Shown: one piece after another, positions 34,523 through 43,007 of the stretch
Position numbering within the stretch: position 1 is the stretch's first letter
Layout: each line of letters opens with the position of its first letter
NCBI GenBank assembly: GCA_963807065.1
Contig: CAWDZQ010000004.1
Location: 806,001-870,000 of the forward strand
DNA from: CAWAND01 sp963807065
Lineage (GTDB): Bacteria > Chloroflexota > Anaerolineae > Anaerolineales > E44-bin32
Direction of reading: 5' to 3'
Length of the DNA stretch: 64,000 nucleotides
Program-made: the position numbers and the translations under genes
The notes under the pieces: model-generated
The model's input: the letters and a program-made list of their open reading frames with translations, nothing else
What the model was told of the DNA's origin: nothing
The model's database searches: none

Positions 34523-34542
34523 ATTGTGAAAAATTGCACAAA
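34523..34542. repeat. Palindrome aTTGTGA-N6-gCACAAA, copy 4
   Basis: Degenerate copy (one mismatch in each arm relative to the TTTGTGA/TCACAAA consensus), 6 bp after the restored recN stop and in the convergent recN-clpC gap. Confidence 0.5.
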
Positions 34543-34562
34543 TCGGCTTCCCCGGCCATAGG

Positions 34563-34595
34563 AAAAGAAACACCCCCGCCATATGGCGGGGGTGT
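34563..34595 (-). terminator. Intrinsic terminator of clpC
   Basis: Perfect 11-bp stem ACACCCCCGCC (34570-34580) and GGCGGGGGTGT (34585-34595), loop ATAT. On the reverse strand it is followed by TTTCTTTTCC, so it terminates clpC. Confidence 0.9.
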
Positions 34596-34628
34596 CGTGT
34601 GGTCTGCGAACGGTATGGCCAAAGGAAC

Positions 34629-37106
34629 TCAGGCGGACACTTCTTCGGTCACCTCAACCGGCGCACTCTTGTCTGGCCCGCGAAAGACAACTTCGCCTTC
34701 GATTTCATCCAGATCGACCACCACAGTGTCACCTTCGGCGAATTCGCCGCGCAGAAGCTTGATCGAGAGCGGACTCTCGATATGCTTCTGCAACGCGCGG
34801 CGCAGCGGCCGGGCGCCGAACATCGGGTCATAGCCTTCCTTGGCGAGCCAGGAGCGGGCGGAGTCGGTGAGTTCGACAAGCAGCCCGTTTTCGGCCAGCC
34901 GGCCCCGTATCTCGTCCATCTGAAGGTCGACGATGTCAAGCATCTGCTCAGGGGACAGCGGCGAGAAGATGATGATCTCGTCGATCCGGTTAAGAAACTC
35001 CGGCCGGAAGGTGTCCCGCAAGGCTTTCTCGATCTTGTCATCGCCCTCACGGGCTTGGTCCTCAGAATCGGCGCGCAGGAAGCCCAGCGTGCCGCCCTTG
35101 GTCACGAACTCGGTGCCCAGGTTGGAGGTCATAATCAAGACCGTGTTGCGGAAGTCGACCAGCCGCCCCTGACCGTCGGTCAGGCGGCCGTCGTCCAGGA
35201 TCTGCAGCAGCGAATTCCAGACTTCTGGGTGCGCCTTCTCGATCTCGTCGAACAGGATCACGCGGTAGGGACGGCGGCGGACGGCTTCGGTGAGCTGGCC
35301 GCCCTCTTCGTAGCCGACGTATCCCGGGGGCGCCCCGAAGAGTCTGGAAGCGGTGTGCTGTTCGCGATACTCGCTCATGTCGACCCGAACCACGGCGTCT
35401 TCATCGTCGAACAGGAACTGTGCCAGGGCTTTGGCCAGCTCGGTCTTGCCGACACCGGATGAGCCGAGGAAGATGAACGAGCCGATCGGGCGCCGCGGGT
35501 CTTTAAGCCCAGCCCGGGCCCGGCGGATAGCATCTGCCAGGGCATGAATGGCTTCGTCTTGGCCGACGATCCTTTCGTGCAGGCGCTCCTCCATACTGAG
35601 GAGCTTTTCGGCCTCGGTCTCCAGCATCTGGCTGACCGGAATGCCGGTCCACTGGGCCACGACCTCGGCGATGTCGTGTTCGTCGACGACTTCGTCGAGC
35701 TGGTGCTCGGCTTCCCAAGCGTCACGCTTCTCCTGGAATTCCGTTTCCAACCGCAGCCGCTGTGCTTTCATGTCCGCGGCGCGTTCGTAGTCGCGCTCCA
35801 GACCGGCCTGCTCTTCTTCCGCCAATATGCGGTCGATCTCGGTTTTGAGCTGCTTGAGGTCGGAAGGGAGGGAGTAGAGCGCGATGCGCAGCTTGGCGGC
35901 CGCTTCATCGATCAGGTCGATGGCCTTGTCCGGCAGAGAGCGGCCGGAGACGTAACGGTGTGAGAGCTTGGCGGCCGCCACCAAGGCGGCATCGGAGAAA
36001 TGCACCTTGTGATGCGCTTCGTAACGGTCCCGCAGGCCCTTGAGCATCTCGATGGTCTCGTCCACCGTCGGCTCGTCGACGTAGACGGAGGCGAAGCGTC
36101 GTTCGAGGGCCGCGTCCTTCTCGATGTGCCGCTGGTACTCGTCCAATGTGGTGGCGCCGATGCACTTCAGTTCGCCGCGCGCCAGGGCTGGTTTGAGCAT
36201 GTTGGAGGCGTCCATGGCCCCTTGCGCCGAGCCGGCACCGATCACGGTGTGCAGCTCGTCGATCATCAGGATGATCTCGCCTTCGGAGCGCTCGATCTCC
36301 TCCATGGCGGCCTTGAGCCGTTCTTCGAACTCCCCGCGGAAGCGCGAGCCGGCGATCATGGCGCCCAGGTCGAGTTGGACCACGCGCTTGCCCATCAGAG
36401 TCTCAGGGACGTCATTGGTGGCGATTTTCTGCGCCAGGCCCTCGACGATGGCTGTCTTACCCACACCGGCCTCGCCGATCAGGACCGGGTTGTTTTTGGT
36501 GCGGCGTGAAAGGATTTGGATCACGCGCAAAATCTCGTCGTCGCGGCCAATGACCGGATCAAGCTTGCCTTCCTTGGCCAACTGGGTCAGGTCACGCGAG
36601 TATTTCTCAAGCGTGCGGTAGCGGGACTCGGCCTTGCGGTCGGTGACGCGCTGTCCGCCGCGGATGTCCTTGACGGCGTCGTAGACACGGTCCTTGGTGA
36701 TGCCCTCTTCCGACAGCAGCCGGGCGATGGCGGTGTTCCGCTCGGACAGGATCGCCAGGAACAAGTGCTCGGTGGAGATGTACTCGTCCTTGAGGCGATT
36801 GGCTTCTTCATTGGCCATGTCCACCACCCGCTTGACCCGCGGTGTGATGAAGATTTGACCGGCGCCTCCGCCGTAGATGTTGGCCTTGGGGCTGCTGCGC
36901 AGCTGCTGGTCGATACGGTCGGCCAGCTGCTCGATATCGATATTGAGGCGTTCCAGGATCTGTGGAATCACGCCCTGGGGCTGCTCGATGAGTGCCAACA
37001 GGATGTGTTCGGTGTCGATTTGGTTGTGCCCGTAGCGTTGGATGATCTCCGCTGCCCGCTGAGCTGCGTCCTGGGCACGCTCGGTGAAGCGATCAAATCG
37101 CATCAT
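34629..37106 (-). CDS. clpC: ATP-dependent Clp protease ATPase subunit ClpC
   Basis: An 825-residue Hsp100 unfoldase. Clp-N repeats at residues 1-145 (RFTERAQDAAQRAAEIIQRY), first AAA+ domain with Walker A GEAGVGKTAIVEG near 215 and LMIDELHTVIG, a UVR-like middle region (ERDYERAADMKAQRL, near 430), second AAA+ domain with GSSGVGKTELAKAL near 555 and ILFDEIEKAHP, and a C-terminal D2 small domain. It unfolds proteins for ClpP, which is not in the window. Start ATG 37106 (another ATG follows at 37103) with GGAAGG upstream. Confidence 0.96.
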   Translation of the reverse strand: MMRFDRFTERAQDAAQRAAEIIQRYGHNQIDTEHILLALIEQPQGVIPQILERLNIDIEQLADRIDQQLRSSPKANIYGGGAGQIFITPRVKRVVDMANEEANRLKDEYISTEHLFLAILSERNTAIARLLSEEGITKDRVYDAVKDIRGGQRVTDRKAESRYRTLEKYSRDLTQLAKEGKLDPVIGRDDEILRVIQILSRRTKNNPVLIGEAGVGKTAIVEGLAQKIATNDVPETLMGKRVVQLDLGAMIAGSRFRGEFEERLKAAMEEIERSEGEIILMIDELHTVIGAGSAQGAMDASNMLKPALARGELKCIGATTLDEYQRHIEKDAALERRFASVYVDEPTVDETIEMLKGLRDRYEAHHKVHFSDAALVAAAKLSHRYVSGRSLPDKAIDLIDEAAAKLRIALYSLPSDLKQLKTEIDRILAEEEQAGLERDYERAADMKAQRLRLETEFQEKRDAWEAEHQLDEVVDEHDIAEVVAQWTGIPVSQMLETEAEKLLSMEERLHERIVGQDEAIHALADAIRRARAGLKDPRRPIGSFIFLGSSGVGKTELAKALAQFLFDDEDAVVRVDMSEYREQHTASRLFGAPPGYVGYEEGGQLTEAVRRRPYRVILFDEIEKAHPEVWNSLLQILDDGRLTDGQGRLVDFRNTVLIMTSNLGTEFVTKGGTLGFLRADSEDQAREGDDKIEKALRDTFRPEFLNRIDEIIIFSPLSPEQMLDIVDLQMDEIRGRLAENGLLVELTDSARSWLAKEGYDPMFGARPLRRALQKHIESPLSIKLLRGEFAEGDTVVVDLDEIEGEVVFRGPDKSAPVEVTEEVSA

Positions 37107-37323
37107 GGGACGTACCTTCCCTTCAAAAGTGCGTGCTCGGGGCTTTCCAAGCACGCTTCGAGGCGATTATAACATTGGGCCCATTTTGAAACCCGCCTGG
37201 CCGCGTTAGAAATGTATATGAGTTTTGCCTGTCCAGCCGCGCCCTGGTGTCGGGTGGGTTGGGCAGAATGAGCTCCTATAGGGCGGGTGCAAGACCCGCG
37301 CCAGGATCTGGCGGCGGCGATGA

Positions 37324-37346
37324 AAGAGCCGCCCAAGGGGCGGCTC
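37324..37346 (-). terminator. Intrinsic terminator of the reverse-strand TadE/G operon
   Basis: Stem GAGCCGCCC and GGGCGGCTC with a 3-nt loop; on the reverse strand TTTCA follows. It is 30 bp past the TadG-like gene stop. Confidence 0.8.
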
Positions 37347-37375
37347 CTGTGAAGGCTGAAGAGGGGCCGGAGCGA

Positions 37376-38596
37376 CTACTGAGTCAACTCCACCTGGGCC
37401 GGGTCTCGCAAGGAGAAGTTCTCGCTGGCGTCGTAGATGATGTGCAAATCGGCCGTGCCGCTCATGTCGACGATGTTGCCGATCACTTGCGAATGGAACC
37501 CATTGGCTGAGCCCGTGCCGTTGATCTGGACCTCGGCACTGGGGATGAACATCGTCCCTGTGAAGGATGAGCTTGAGCCGCCGTTGATGCTGGCCATGTT
37601 GGTGTTGCTGGGGTCCTGGTAGATCAGCATGTTGGCGAACTGGCCGTCGTCCGGTGCGTCAAGGTTGAGGGTGGCCGAGCCATTCCAGCTGATGTCCCCG
37701 GTCTTGAGGTAGATCAGTACATCGTGACCGGTGATGGTGGTGCCGGAGTTGACGGCAAAACCGCCCGTCACACAGTAGATCCCCGGCTGGAGGGTCCATG
37801 TGCCGCCGTGGAAGTTGAAATCCGAAGTGTTGCCTGGGGTCATTGTCTTGGAGCCATCCAGATTGGTCGTAGTGGTTGAGCTGCCGCTACATGTCGGCAA
37901 GGGGACGGTTGGCGTCTCGATCTGCGGGAATCCGCCCAAAGGCGTGGGGTTGACGATGGCGCCGCCGCTGATCTCAAATCCCCCCGCAACGTGGATGTAG
38001 GTATCCACATCGAGGATGTTGCTGCCGCTGGCCTTGAAGGCGCAGTCCGGGTGGTCGGAATTGACGAAGATTCCGCTGCCATCGATCACGGTGTGGTTAT
38101 TGCCGTGGCTCCACACCACCGAGCAGCCGGTCTTGGCCAGGCCGACCATGGCGTCCCCGCTGAGGAACGGTTCGATCGTCGCTGGTTTAGCGTGGGCGAT
38201 GGCCGTGACTGTGTTCTCGAGTTCGCCCGAATACACAAAGTGGGCGAACACGCTGTCAACCTTGGAGCGGACGTTAACCTCGACGTAATTGGGGTCGCCG
38301 GTGTACGGGCCGTCGACCGGCGGCCAAGACACGTTGACCCAGTTGCGAACGTGGTCATTGTCAAAGCCGTTGTCGGCCACGCGGGTGAAGCCGGCGGACA
38401 CCGGATACCCACCCTGCAGGATGGCCAGGGCACCCGCCAGGGCGCCAGCATCGGCGGCGTTTTGGGCATGACGTCGGTCTGAATACAGGATCCCACCGTC
38501 AATGGCCAGCCCGGAGAAGCCGAGCAGCACCACGAAACTCAACGCCAGAATAATGATCGACTGGCCGGATTGGGTATTTCGCCTTAGCCTTCTCAT
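37376..38596 (-). CDS. TadG-like pilus assembly protein with large exported domain
   Basis: A 406-residue protein. The N-terminus GQSIIILALSFVVLLGFSGL followed by AIDGGILYSDRRHAQNAADA is the TadG/TadE-like TM helix. The rest is a secreted domain, rich in Asn, Gly, Ser and Thr, with a repeat-like beta pattern after residue 150 (VIDGSGIFVNS, GGFEISGGAIVN, GGTWTLQPGIYCVTGG, GDISWNGSATLNL). This may be a beta-helix or adhesin-like tip domain. ATG 38596 used; a longer frame to 38632 exists. Last gene of the riboswitch-led operon. Confidence 0.85.
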   Translation of the reverse strand: MRRLRRNTQSGQSIIILALSFVVLLGFSGLAIDGGILYSDRRHAQNAADAGALAGALAILQGGYPVSAGFTRVADNGFDNDHVRNWVNVSWPPVDGPYTGDPNYVEVNVRSKVDSVFAHFVYSGELENTVTAIAHAKPATIEPFLSGDAMVGLAKTGCSVVWSHGNNHTVIDGSGIFVNSDHPDCAFKASGSNILDVDTYIHVAGGFEISGGAIVNPTPLGGFPQIETPTVPLPTCSGSSTTTTNLDGSKTMTPGNTSDFNFHGGTWTLQPGIYCVTGGFAVNSGTTITGHDVLIYLKTGDISWNGSATLNLDAPDDGQFANMLIYQDPSNTNMASINGGSSSSFTGTMFIPSAEVQINGTGSANGFHSQVIGNIVDMSGTADLHIIYDASENFSLRDPAQVELTQ

Positions 38597-38635
38597 AAGC
38601 CTACTCTTCTCTAAACCTGCGGCACTCAACAATCG

Positions 38636-39085
38636 TCATGGGCAGGCTGGGGACAAAATGGTGTTGACCACGGTGGCGCTCAACGGCAGGGTCTGGCCGC
38701 CCGCAATCGAGCCGATGAAAGGTGTCAACAGTGCGTAGCTGTAGTCCACCTGGACCTTGATCCCGCCGCCGCGGCAGTTCTTCACCAGAATGCTGGTGGT
38801 CACGGTCGATGCGCTCCAATTGACGACGCCCCCCGGGCTTTCGCCGACCACACGATCGATAATGCCGCTTGTGTCTGTAGGATGGATCGAGCCGTAGGCG
38901 GCGCCCTCTGCCGCCGCATCGCGCAGCGAGAGGTAGGTATAGTAGGCCCGGCCGATGTCCAGCACGCCCGCCATCAGCATCAGCAGCATGGTCAGAGATA
39001 TGGACAACTCAACCAGGCTCTGTCCGCGCTGCCCGCCACGGGTCAATCGCCGGAGATGTGTTGGGCGCTTCACATGGGTAGGCAT
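38636..39085 (-). CDS. TadE-like pseudopilin
   Basis: A 149-residue protein. The basic N-terminus leads to RGQSLVELSISLTMLLMLMA (GQSLVE motif plus TM helix), then DIGRAYYTYLSLRDAAAEGA, as in TadE family. A small exported domain with two Cys follows. ATG 39085 has AGAGGTG upstream; an in-frame ATG at 39100 is possible. It lies between the other two pilus genes of the operon. Confidence 0.85.
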   Translation of the reverse strand: MPTHVKRPTHLRRLTRGGQRGQSLVELSISLTMLLMLMAGVLDIGRAYYTYLSLRDAAAEGAAYGSIHPTDTSGIIDRVVGESPGGVVNWSASTVTTSILVKNCRGGGIKVQVDYSYALLTPFIGSIAGGQTLPLSATVVNTILSPACP

Positions 39086-39096
39086 AGCTTCACCTC

Positions 39097-40062
39097 TCAT
39101 GGGCAGGTCACCACGGACGTGTTGGACGGCGGGCTTTCGTGTCCGTTGACGACGGCCACGACGTAGTAGGTTCGGCTGGTCTCGGTGGAGGGCAGAGTGT
39201 CGCAGTTGTTGCAGGCCGGGTTGCTGTCGATGGCAATCTGGATCACCGGAGGCGGATCGGCCCGGTAAATGGCGAAATAGTCCATCCCGGGGATAAATGT
39301 CCAGTCGAAGCTGACCTTGTCGTTGCTACACTGTATCGAGGCCACGAAGTTTTGTGGCACGGGGAGCGGCGTGGGCGACGGGGGAAGCGTGTTGGTGATG
39401 GTGGGCGTCTCGGACGGGCCTGCGGTGGCCGTGGCCGTGGCGGTGGGCGTGTTGCTCGGCGTGGGTGTGTTGGTGGCGGTCCAGGCCGGGTTGGGTGTAT
39501 GCGAGGGCGTCTCGGTGATCATCGGTCCACCCAGAGTGACCGTCGGGCCGGCGTCGATTTCCTTCAGGATCGTGCGGGCGGTCATGGAGGTGATGGTGTG
39601 CACGGGGATGTTGACCAGTGGCACGATGGGCTCATAGTGAGCGTTGACCCGCACCATCACCCGATCCCCCAGGGCAATCGAGCCGGGGATGGGGTGGCTG
39701 TCACAGGTGGCGATCACCGAACTGGTGTCACCGTGGTCGAAGGTGATTTGGATGTCGGAATCGCTTAGAGCCGTCAGGACCGACATACGCTTGGCTGCCT
39801 CCCGCATGCCTGGGCAATCCAAGTACCTGGGGGTGCCGGAGCCGTTGTCGCCGACCGATGCACCGTAGCGGGCGGCTTCGCGGGAGGCCGAACTCACCAT
39901 GCTGTAGATGGCGAAGAGCCGGCCGAACTCGACAATACCGAGGGTAATCAGAAGCAGGACAGGCAGCACCAGCATGAACTCAACCAGGCCTTGGCCTCGT
40001 CGAGATTGGCTGACACTACCTGCCCTCGCAGTGTTTTGACTGACTTCTTTTCTGACTTCCAT
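39097..40062 (-). CDS. TadE-like pseudopilin with Thr-Pro linker and C-terminal Fn3-like domain
   Basis: A 321-residue protein. TadE core: GQGLVEFMLVLPVLLLITLG plus FGRLFAIYSMVSSASREAAR. It has an extracellular domain up to about 165, a Thr/Pro-rich linker (about residues 185-235), and a C-terminal beta-sandwich-like part (FVASIQCSNDKVSFDWTF, then YYVVAVVNGHES) resembling fibronectin type III. The linker and end domain are unusual for a minor pilin and suggest surface display or adhesion. First gene after riboswitch 2 and its terminator. Confidence 0.85.
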   Translation of the reverse strand: MEVRKEVSQNTARAGSVSQSRRGQGLVEFMLVLPVLLLITLGIVEFGRLFAIYSMVSSASREAARYGASVGDNGSGTPRYLDCPGMREAAKRMSVLTALSDSDIQITFDHGDTSSVIATCDSHPIPGSIALGDRVMVRVNAHYEPIVPLVNIPVHTITSMTARTILKEIDAGPTVTLGGPMITETPSHTPNPAWTATNTPTPSNTPTATATATAGPSETPTITNTLPPSPTPLPVPQNFVASIQCSNDKVSFDWTFIPGMDYFAIYRADPPPVIQIAIDSNPACNNCDTLPSTETSRTYYVVAVVNGHESPPSNTSVVTCP

Positions 40063-40182
40063 ACCTCTACTCTAAGCTACTGTGGACACGGGAACACTTA
40101 CAGTTACGTTACATTGGGGAGTTCGCTGGTCCTCCCCGCAAGGGCCGTCACAAGCATAGGGTGATCGTTCTCGATCGACCAT

Positions 40183-40228
40183 AAAAAAAGACAACCCGTG
40201 GTTGGGCCATTGGCCGCCGCATGGGTTG
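40183..40228 (-). terminator. Riboswitch-linked intrinsic terminator
   Basis: On the reverse strand CAACCC (40228-40223) pairs with GGGTTG (40197-40192) enclosing an inner GGCC-AAT-GGCC hairpin, then TCTTTTTTT. It lies between the c-di-GMP aptamer and the TadE gene start (40062). A second small stem, AAGCCGC/GCGGCTT, lies at 40234-40256 between aptamer and terminator and could be the switching partner. Confidence 0.85.
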
Positions 40229-40267
40229 ACGCTAAGCCGCCTGTGGAGAGCGGCTTTCGTACCACTC

Positions 40268-40358
40268 AGTTCGGCAGCTGGCAGTCATGGCCATGGTTTC
40301 GGCGTTAGACCCTTTAGCTTTGCGCCGCCATCTTTCGATGGCTTTGCCTGTATCGATG
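40268..40358 (-). promoter_or_regulatory. c-di-GMP-I (GEMM-I) riboswitch 2
   Basis: Reverse-strand order: CAGGCAAAGCC, hairpin CCATC-GAAA-GATGG, GGCGGCGCAAAGCTAA, GGGTCTAACG, and a second helix ending CAGCTGCCG. Same architecture as riboswitch 1 with compensatory change in the P1b stem (CACC/GGTG versus CATC/GATG). It leads the operon of three pilus genes. In the 590-bp gap from 40063 to 40652 I see this element, the terminator and the stem at 40234; nothing else is supported. Confidence 0.9.
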
Positions 40359-40652
40359 AGTCGATATTCGGTTGGTAAGATCGTAACCAGTACAACGCCA
40401 TGGGGGTGGGGGGTGTTACTTCCCCATTCGTAGGTCTTAAGTACCAGATCCGCCTCGACCACAAGTTCATCGGCAGCTGCAGGGCGAGCGGTTTGACTTT
40501 GAACCGACCACCTCGGGGAGAAAGGAAGCATCGCAAACTCCTCCTGGGCCCACAATTCGGGGGGCAGTATGCGGCTGAACACGACCTTCGGCTAAGTCCG
40601 AACGCCGATTCCGCAGATGCCTCGAAGCGCCAGCCAGGGCCCAACGGGCGGC

Positions 40653-41030
40653 ATGAGGCTTGAAAATCCAAGATTGTTTGTGCGTCTACCGAATCTGAGC
40701 TTGCCTCCTGGTGCCAGGGGAAGGATCCTGATCTGGCTCGTCGACGTCGCCGGTGACCTGGACAGCACGCACAATCCGACCCGCCCCGGCAACCCAGCCC
40801 TGACCGGCTATTTCTGGGGGGCGGACGGTCTTACTGCTTCATGCTATCGATTATGGAAATTGGCCCGGGGTGACGAGGCCCACATCATCGCCGGCGATGC
40901 GGTTGATGTCTGCCAGATCCGCCAGTTGGTGTCTGTGGCGCCAGACGATCCCAGCCTCCTCCGGCGCGAGGGCCGGGACGGACTGACACCGTTGACCTGT
41001 GGGGAGTATGCCTCGAAACAGGGTGCCTGA
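40653..41030 (+). pseudogene. Sortase-like remnant
   Basis: A 125-residue open frame. NPTRPGNPALTGYFWGADG and CYRLWKLARGDE followed by VAPDDPSLLR and GLTPLTCGEY resemble a sortase found in Chloroflexota (typical forms: LTGHVW, LWxLRxGDE, LTLLTC). The catalytic Cys appears kept (near 117), but the His position reads Tyr (LTGYFW), the catalytic Arg region is missing, and there is no N-terminal anchor. It is therefore probably a decaying gene. Family call by pattern only. Confidence 0.55.
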
Positions 41031-41106
41031 GCCCGTCGATTCGGGTTGCGGGCTTTGCTGCTCAGGGGTATCCGGTCGGACTATGTGGGCTAGCAGCCGT
41101 TGATGA

Positions 41107-41751
41107 TTAGCTGCGCTTGACCGCTAGCGTGGTACCGTCGCCGGCGGGGAAGATCGTAGCCAGGACATCGGGGTCATCTGCCAGGCGCTGGTTGAACCGA
41201 CGGATAACGGTTACACGATCGTCCTGGTCTTCGTCGTCCAATAACCGTCCACCCCGAAATGCGTTGTGCGCCGCCAAGACGCCCCCGGCTCGAAGGTTGT
41301 CCAACGCCCAATCGAGGTAGTCCAGATACCCTTCCTTCTCGGCGTCGATGAAGACGAAGTCGAATGGCCCCTCATCGGAGAGGGATCGCAGGACCTGGTG
41401 CGCGTCGCCGAGGCGAATGTCGACCTTGTCCGCCACGCCGGCCAAGGCGAAGTGTTCCCGTGCGACATCAGCATGCTTCGGCTCAACCTCGAGGGTAATG
41501 AGCCTGCCGTCGGCGGGAAGGGCCCGGGCCATCCACGAGCCGCTGTAGCCGCCCAAGGTGCCGATTTCGACCACCAAACGGGCTCCGGCGGCTGCCACCA
41601 GGAACTGCAGGAAAGCCGCCTCCTCGGGGCGGATCATGATTGCGGGCAGCCCCCGCTCGGGGATCTGCTTGCGGATGGCAGCCAGGGCATCGTCTTCGTG
41701 GGCGAATGTGTCGGTGATGTACTGAGAGAGGCGGTCGTCATACGTGGGCAT
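41107..41751 (-). CDS. SAM-dependent O-methyltransferase (methyltransferase family 3)
   Basis: A 214-residue enzyme of the caffeoyl-CoA/catechol O-methyltransferase type. VVEIGTLGGYSGSWMARAL near 60 is motif I; ITLEVEPKHADVAREHF and FVFIDAEKEGYLDYLDW (metal and SAM-binding Asp) follow. ATG 41751 with GGAGG 4 nt upstream. Substrate not known. Convergent with the sortase remnant, divergent from mutY. Confidence 0.9.
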   Translation of the reverse strand: MPTYDDRLSQYITDTFAHEDDALAAIRKQIPERGLPAIMIRPEEAAFLQFLVAAAGARLVVEIGTLGGYSGSWMARALPADGRLITLEVEPKHADVAREHFALAGVADKVDIRLGDAHQVLRSLSDEGPFDFVFIDAEKEGYLDYLDWALDNLRAGGVLAAHNAFRGGRLLDDEDQDDRVTVIRRFNQRLADDPDVLATIFPAGDGTTLAVKRS

Positions 41752-41838
41752 GGAACCTCCGAAGAATACCAAGGCCAGCTGCGTTCCGGGAAAGCCGGGT
41801 GGCCGTGAGCGGGCAAGCGACTGAGGTGATTATATCGG

Positions 41839-41868
41839 TTGCCCGATCGGGCTGCAGCTCATTACAAT
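41839..41868 (+). promoter_or_regulatory. mutY promoter, likely leaderless
   Basis: TTGCCC (41839-41844), 18-bp spacer, TACAAT (41863-41868), then only 9 nt to the mutY ATG, with no ribosome binding site. Confidence 0.6.
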
Positions 41869-41877
41869 TCTGACACC

Positions 41878-42948
41878 ATGAAGAAATTGGCCCAAACGCT
41901 GCTTGCATGGTACTCCACCGCGAAGCGCGATCTTCCCTGGCGCCACACCCACGACCCTTACGCCATCTGGGTCTCGGAGGTGATGCTTCAGCAGACGCAG
42001 GTTGAGACGGTGGTGCCCTACTACGAGCGCTGGATGGACCGCTTTCCTACCCTGGAGGCTCTGGCTGAGGCCCCGATGGACGACGTGCTCAACCTGTGGG
42101 AGGGCCTGGGCTATTATCGCCGGGCTCACGGATTGCACAGGGCGGCTTGCGAGCGTCGGGCTGCCGGATACAGAACCCTCCCAAAGACGGTCTCTGAACT
42201 GGAGGCGCTGCCAGGCATTGGACCGTACACGGCGCGGGCCGTGGCCGCCATCGCCTATGGCGCCGACGTCCTGGCCCTGGACGGCAACCTGCGTCGGGTA
42301 TTGGCGCGCCTGTTCGATGTCACGCTGGACATCTCGACCGCAGCGGGCGAACGGCGCCTGCGTGAGCTGGGCGGATCGCTCATCCCCAAGGGAAATGCCT
42401 CCGATTTCAATCAGGCTTTGATGGACCTCGGGGCGACAGTATGCGTCGCCCGAGCGCCGCGGTGCCCTGACTGCCCGCTGGTCGAGATATGCCTCGCCTT
42501 CCGGGCGGGCGTGCAGGAAGAGCGACCGGTGCGAGGCGCGCGAAGGGCCAGACCGCACCGTGAGATTGTGCAAGTTGTGCTGCGACGGGGCGGTCGCGTG
42601 CTCGTTGGCCGGCGTCCCCAAGGTGGTCTCCTCGGGGGGCTGTGGGGATTCCCGGGCGAGGCGATCAAAGCCGATGAACGCCCAGAAGACGCTGCGCGGC
42701 GGACCGTCGGGAAAGAGCTGCGGATGGGCTATTCGGCTATGCGAGCGTTGGGGGTGGTGAAACATGCTTACACGCACTTCTCCACCACGGCCTTTGCGTA
42801 TGGCTGCCGGGCCGGGGATGGAACGCCGGTGTCAAATGAGCTCATCGAGCTGCGTTGGGTCGAGCTCGGACATTTGACCGGTCTGGCTATGGGGAAGGTC
42901 GATCGGGCGATCGCCGACCTGTTGGCGGACGAGCAACTCCCGGGTTGA
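41878..42948 (+). CDS. mutY: A/G-specific adenine glycosylase MutY
   Basis: A 356-residue base-excision repair enzyme that removes A opposite 8-oxoG. HhH-GPD core: SEVMLQQTQVETVV with catalytic Glu near 35, ALPGIGPYTARAVAAIAYG (helix-hairpin-helix), and Asp in LALDGNLRRVLA. The 4Fe-4S loop CVARAPRCPDCPLVEIC follows, then a C-terminal NUDIX-like domain (GGRVLVGRRPQGGLLGGLW). ATG 41878 has no ribosome site; a -10 box lies 9 nt upstream. Confidence 0.95.
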   Translation: MKKLAQTLLAWYSTAKRDLPWRHTHDPYAIWVSEVMLQQTQVETVVPYYERWMDRFPTLEALAEAPMDDVLNLWEGLGYYRRAHGLHRAACERRAAGYRTLPKTVSELEALPGIGPYTARAVAAIAYGADVLALDGNLRRVLARLFDVTLDISTAAGERRLRELGGSLIPKGNASDFNQALMDLGATVCVARAPRCPDCPLVEICLAFRAGVQEERPVRGARRARPHREIVQVVLRRGGRVLVGRRPQGGLLGGLWGFPGEAIKADERPEDAARRTVGKELRMGYSAMRALGVVKHAYTHFSTTAFAYGCRAGDGTPVSNELIELRWVELGHLTGLAMGKVDRAIADLLADEQLPG

Positions 42949-42960
42949 CAGTAACAGAAC

Positions 42961-42986
42961 AAGGGCCCCGAGCAATCGGGGCCCTT
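42961..42986. terminator. Bidirectional hairpin between mutY and lipoprotein gene
   Basis: Perfect 11-bp stem AAGGGCCCCGA and TCGGGGCCCTT, loop GCAA, between convergent genes. T tails are weak on both sides. Confidence 0.7.
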
Positions 42987-43007
42987 GGGCAGGCTCGACC
43001 GGGAGGC

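Noticed and set aside
34517..34833. Continuation of the recN frame into the clpC 3' end
   Set aside because: It results from the indel at 34432-34435 and is antisense to conserved clpC coding sequence.
40232..40582. Reverse-strand open frame of 116 codons
   Set aside because: It overlaps the c-di-GMP riboswitch and terminator stem, and no motif or ribosome site supports it.
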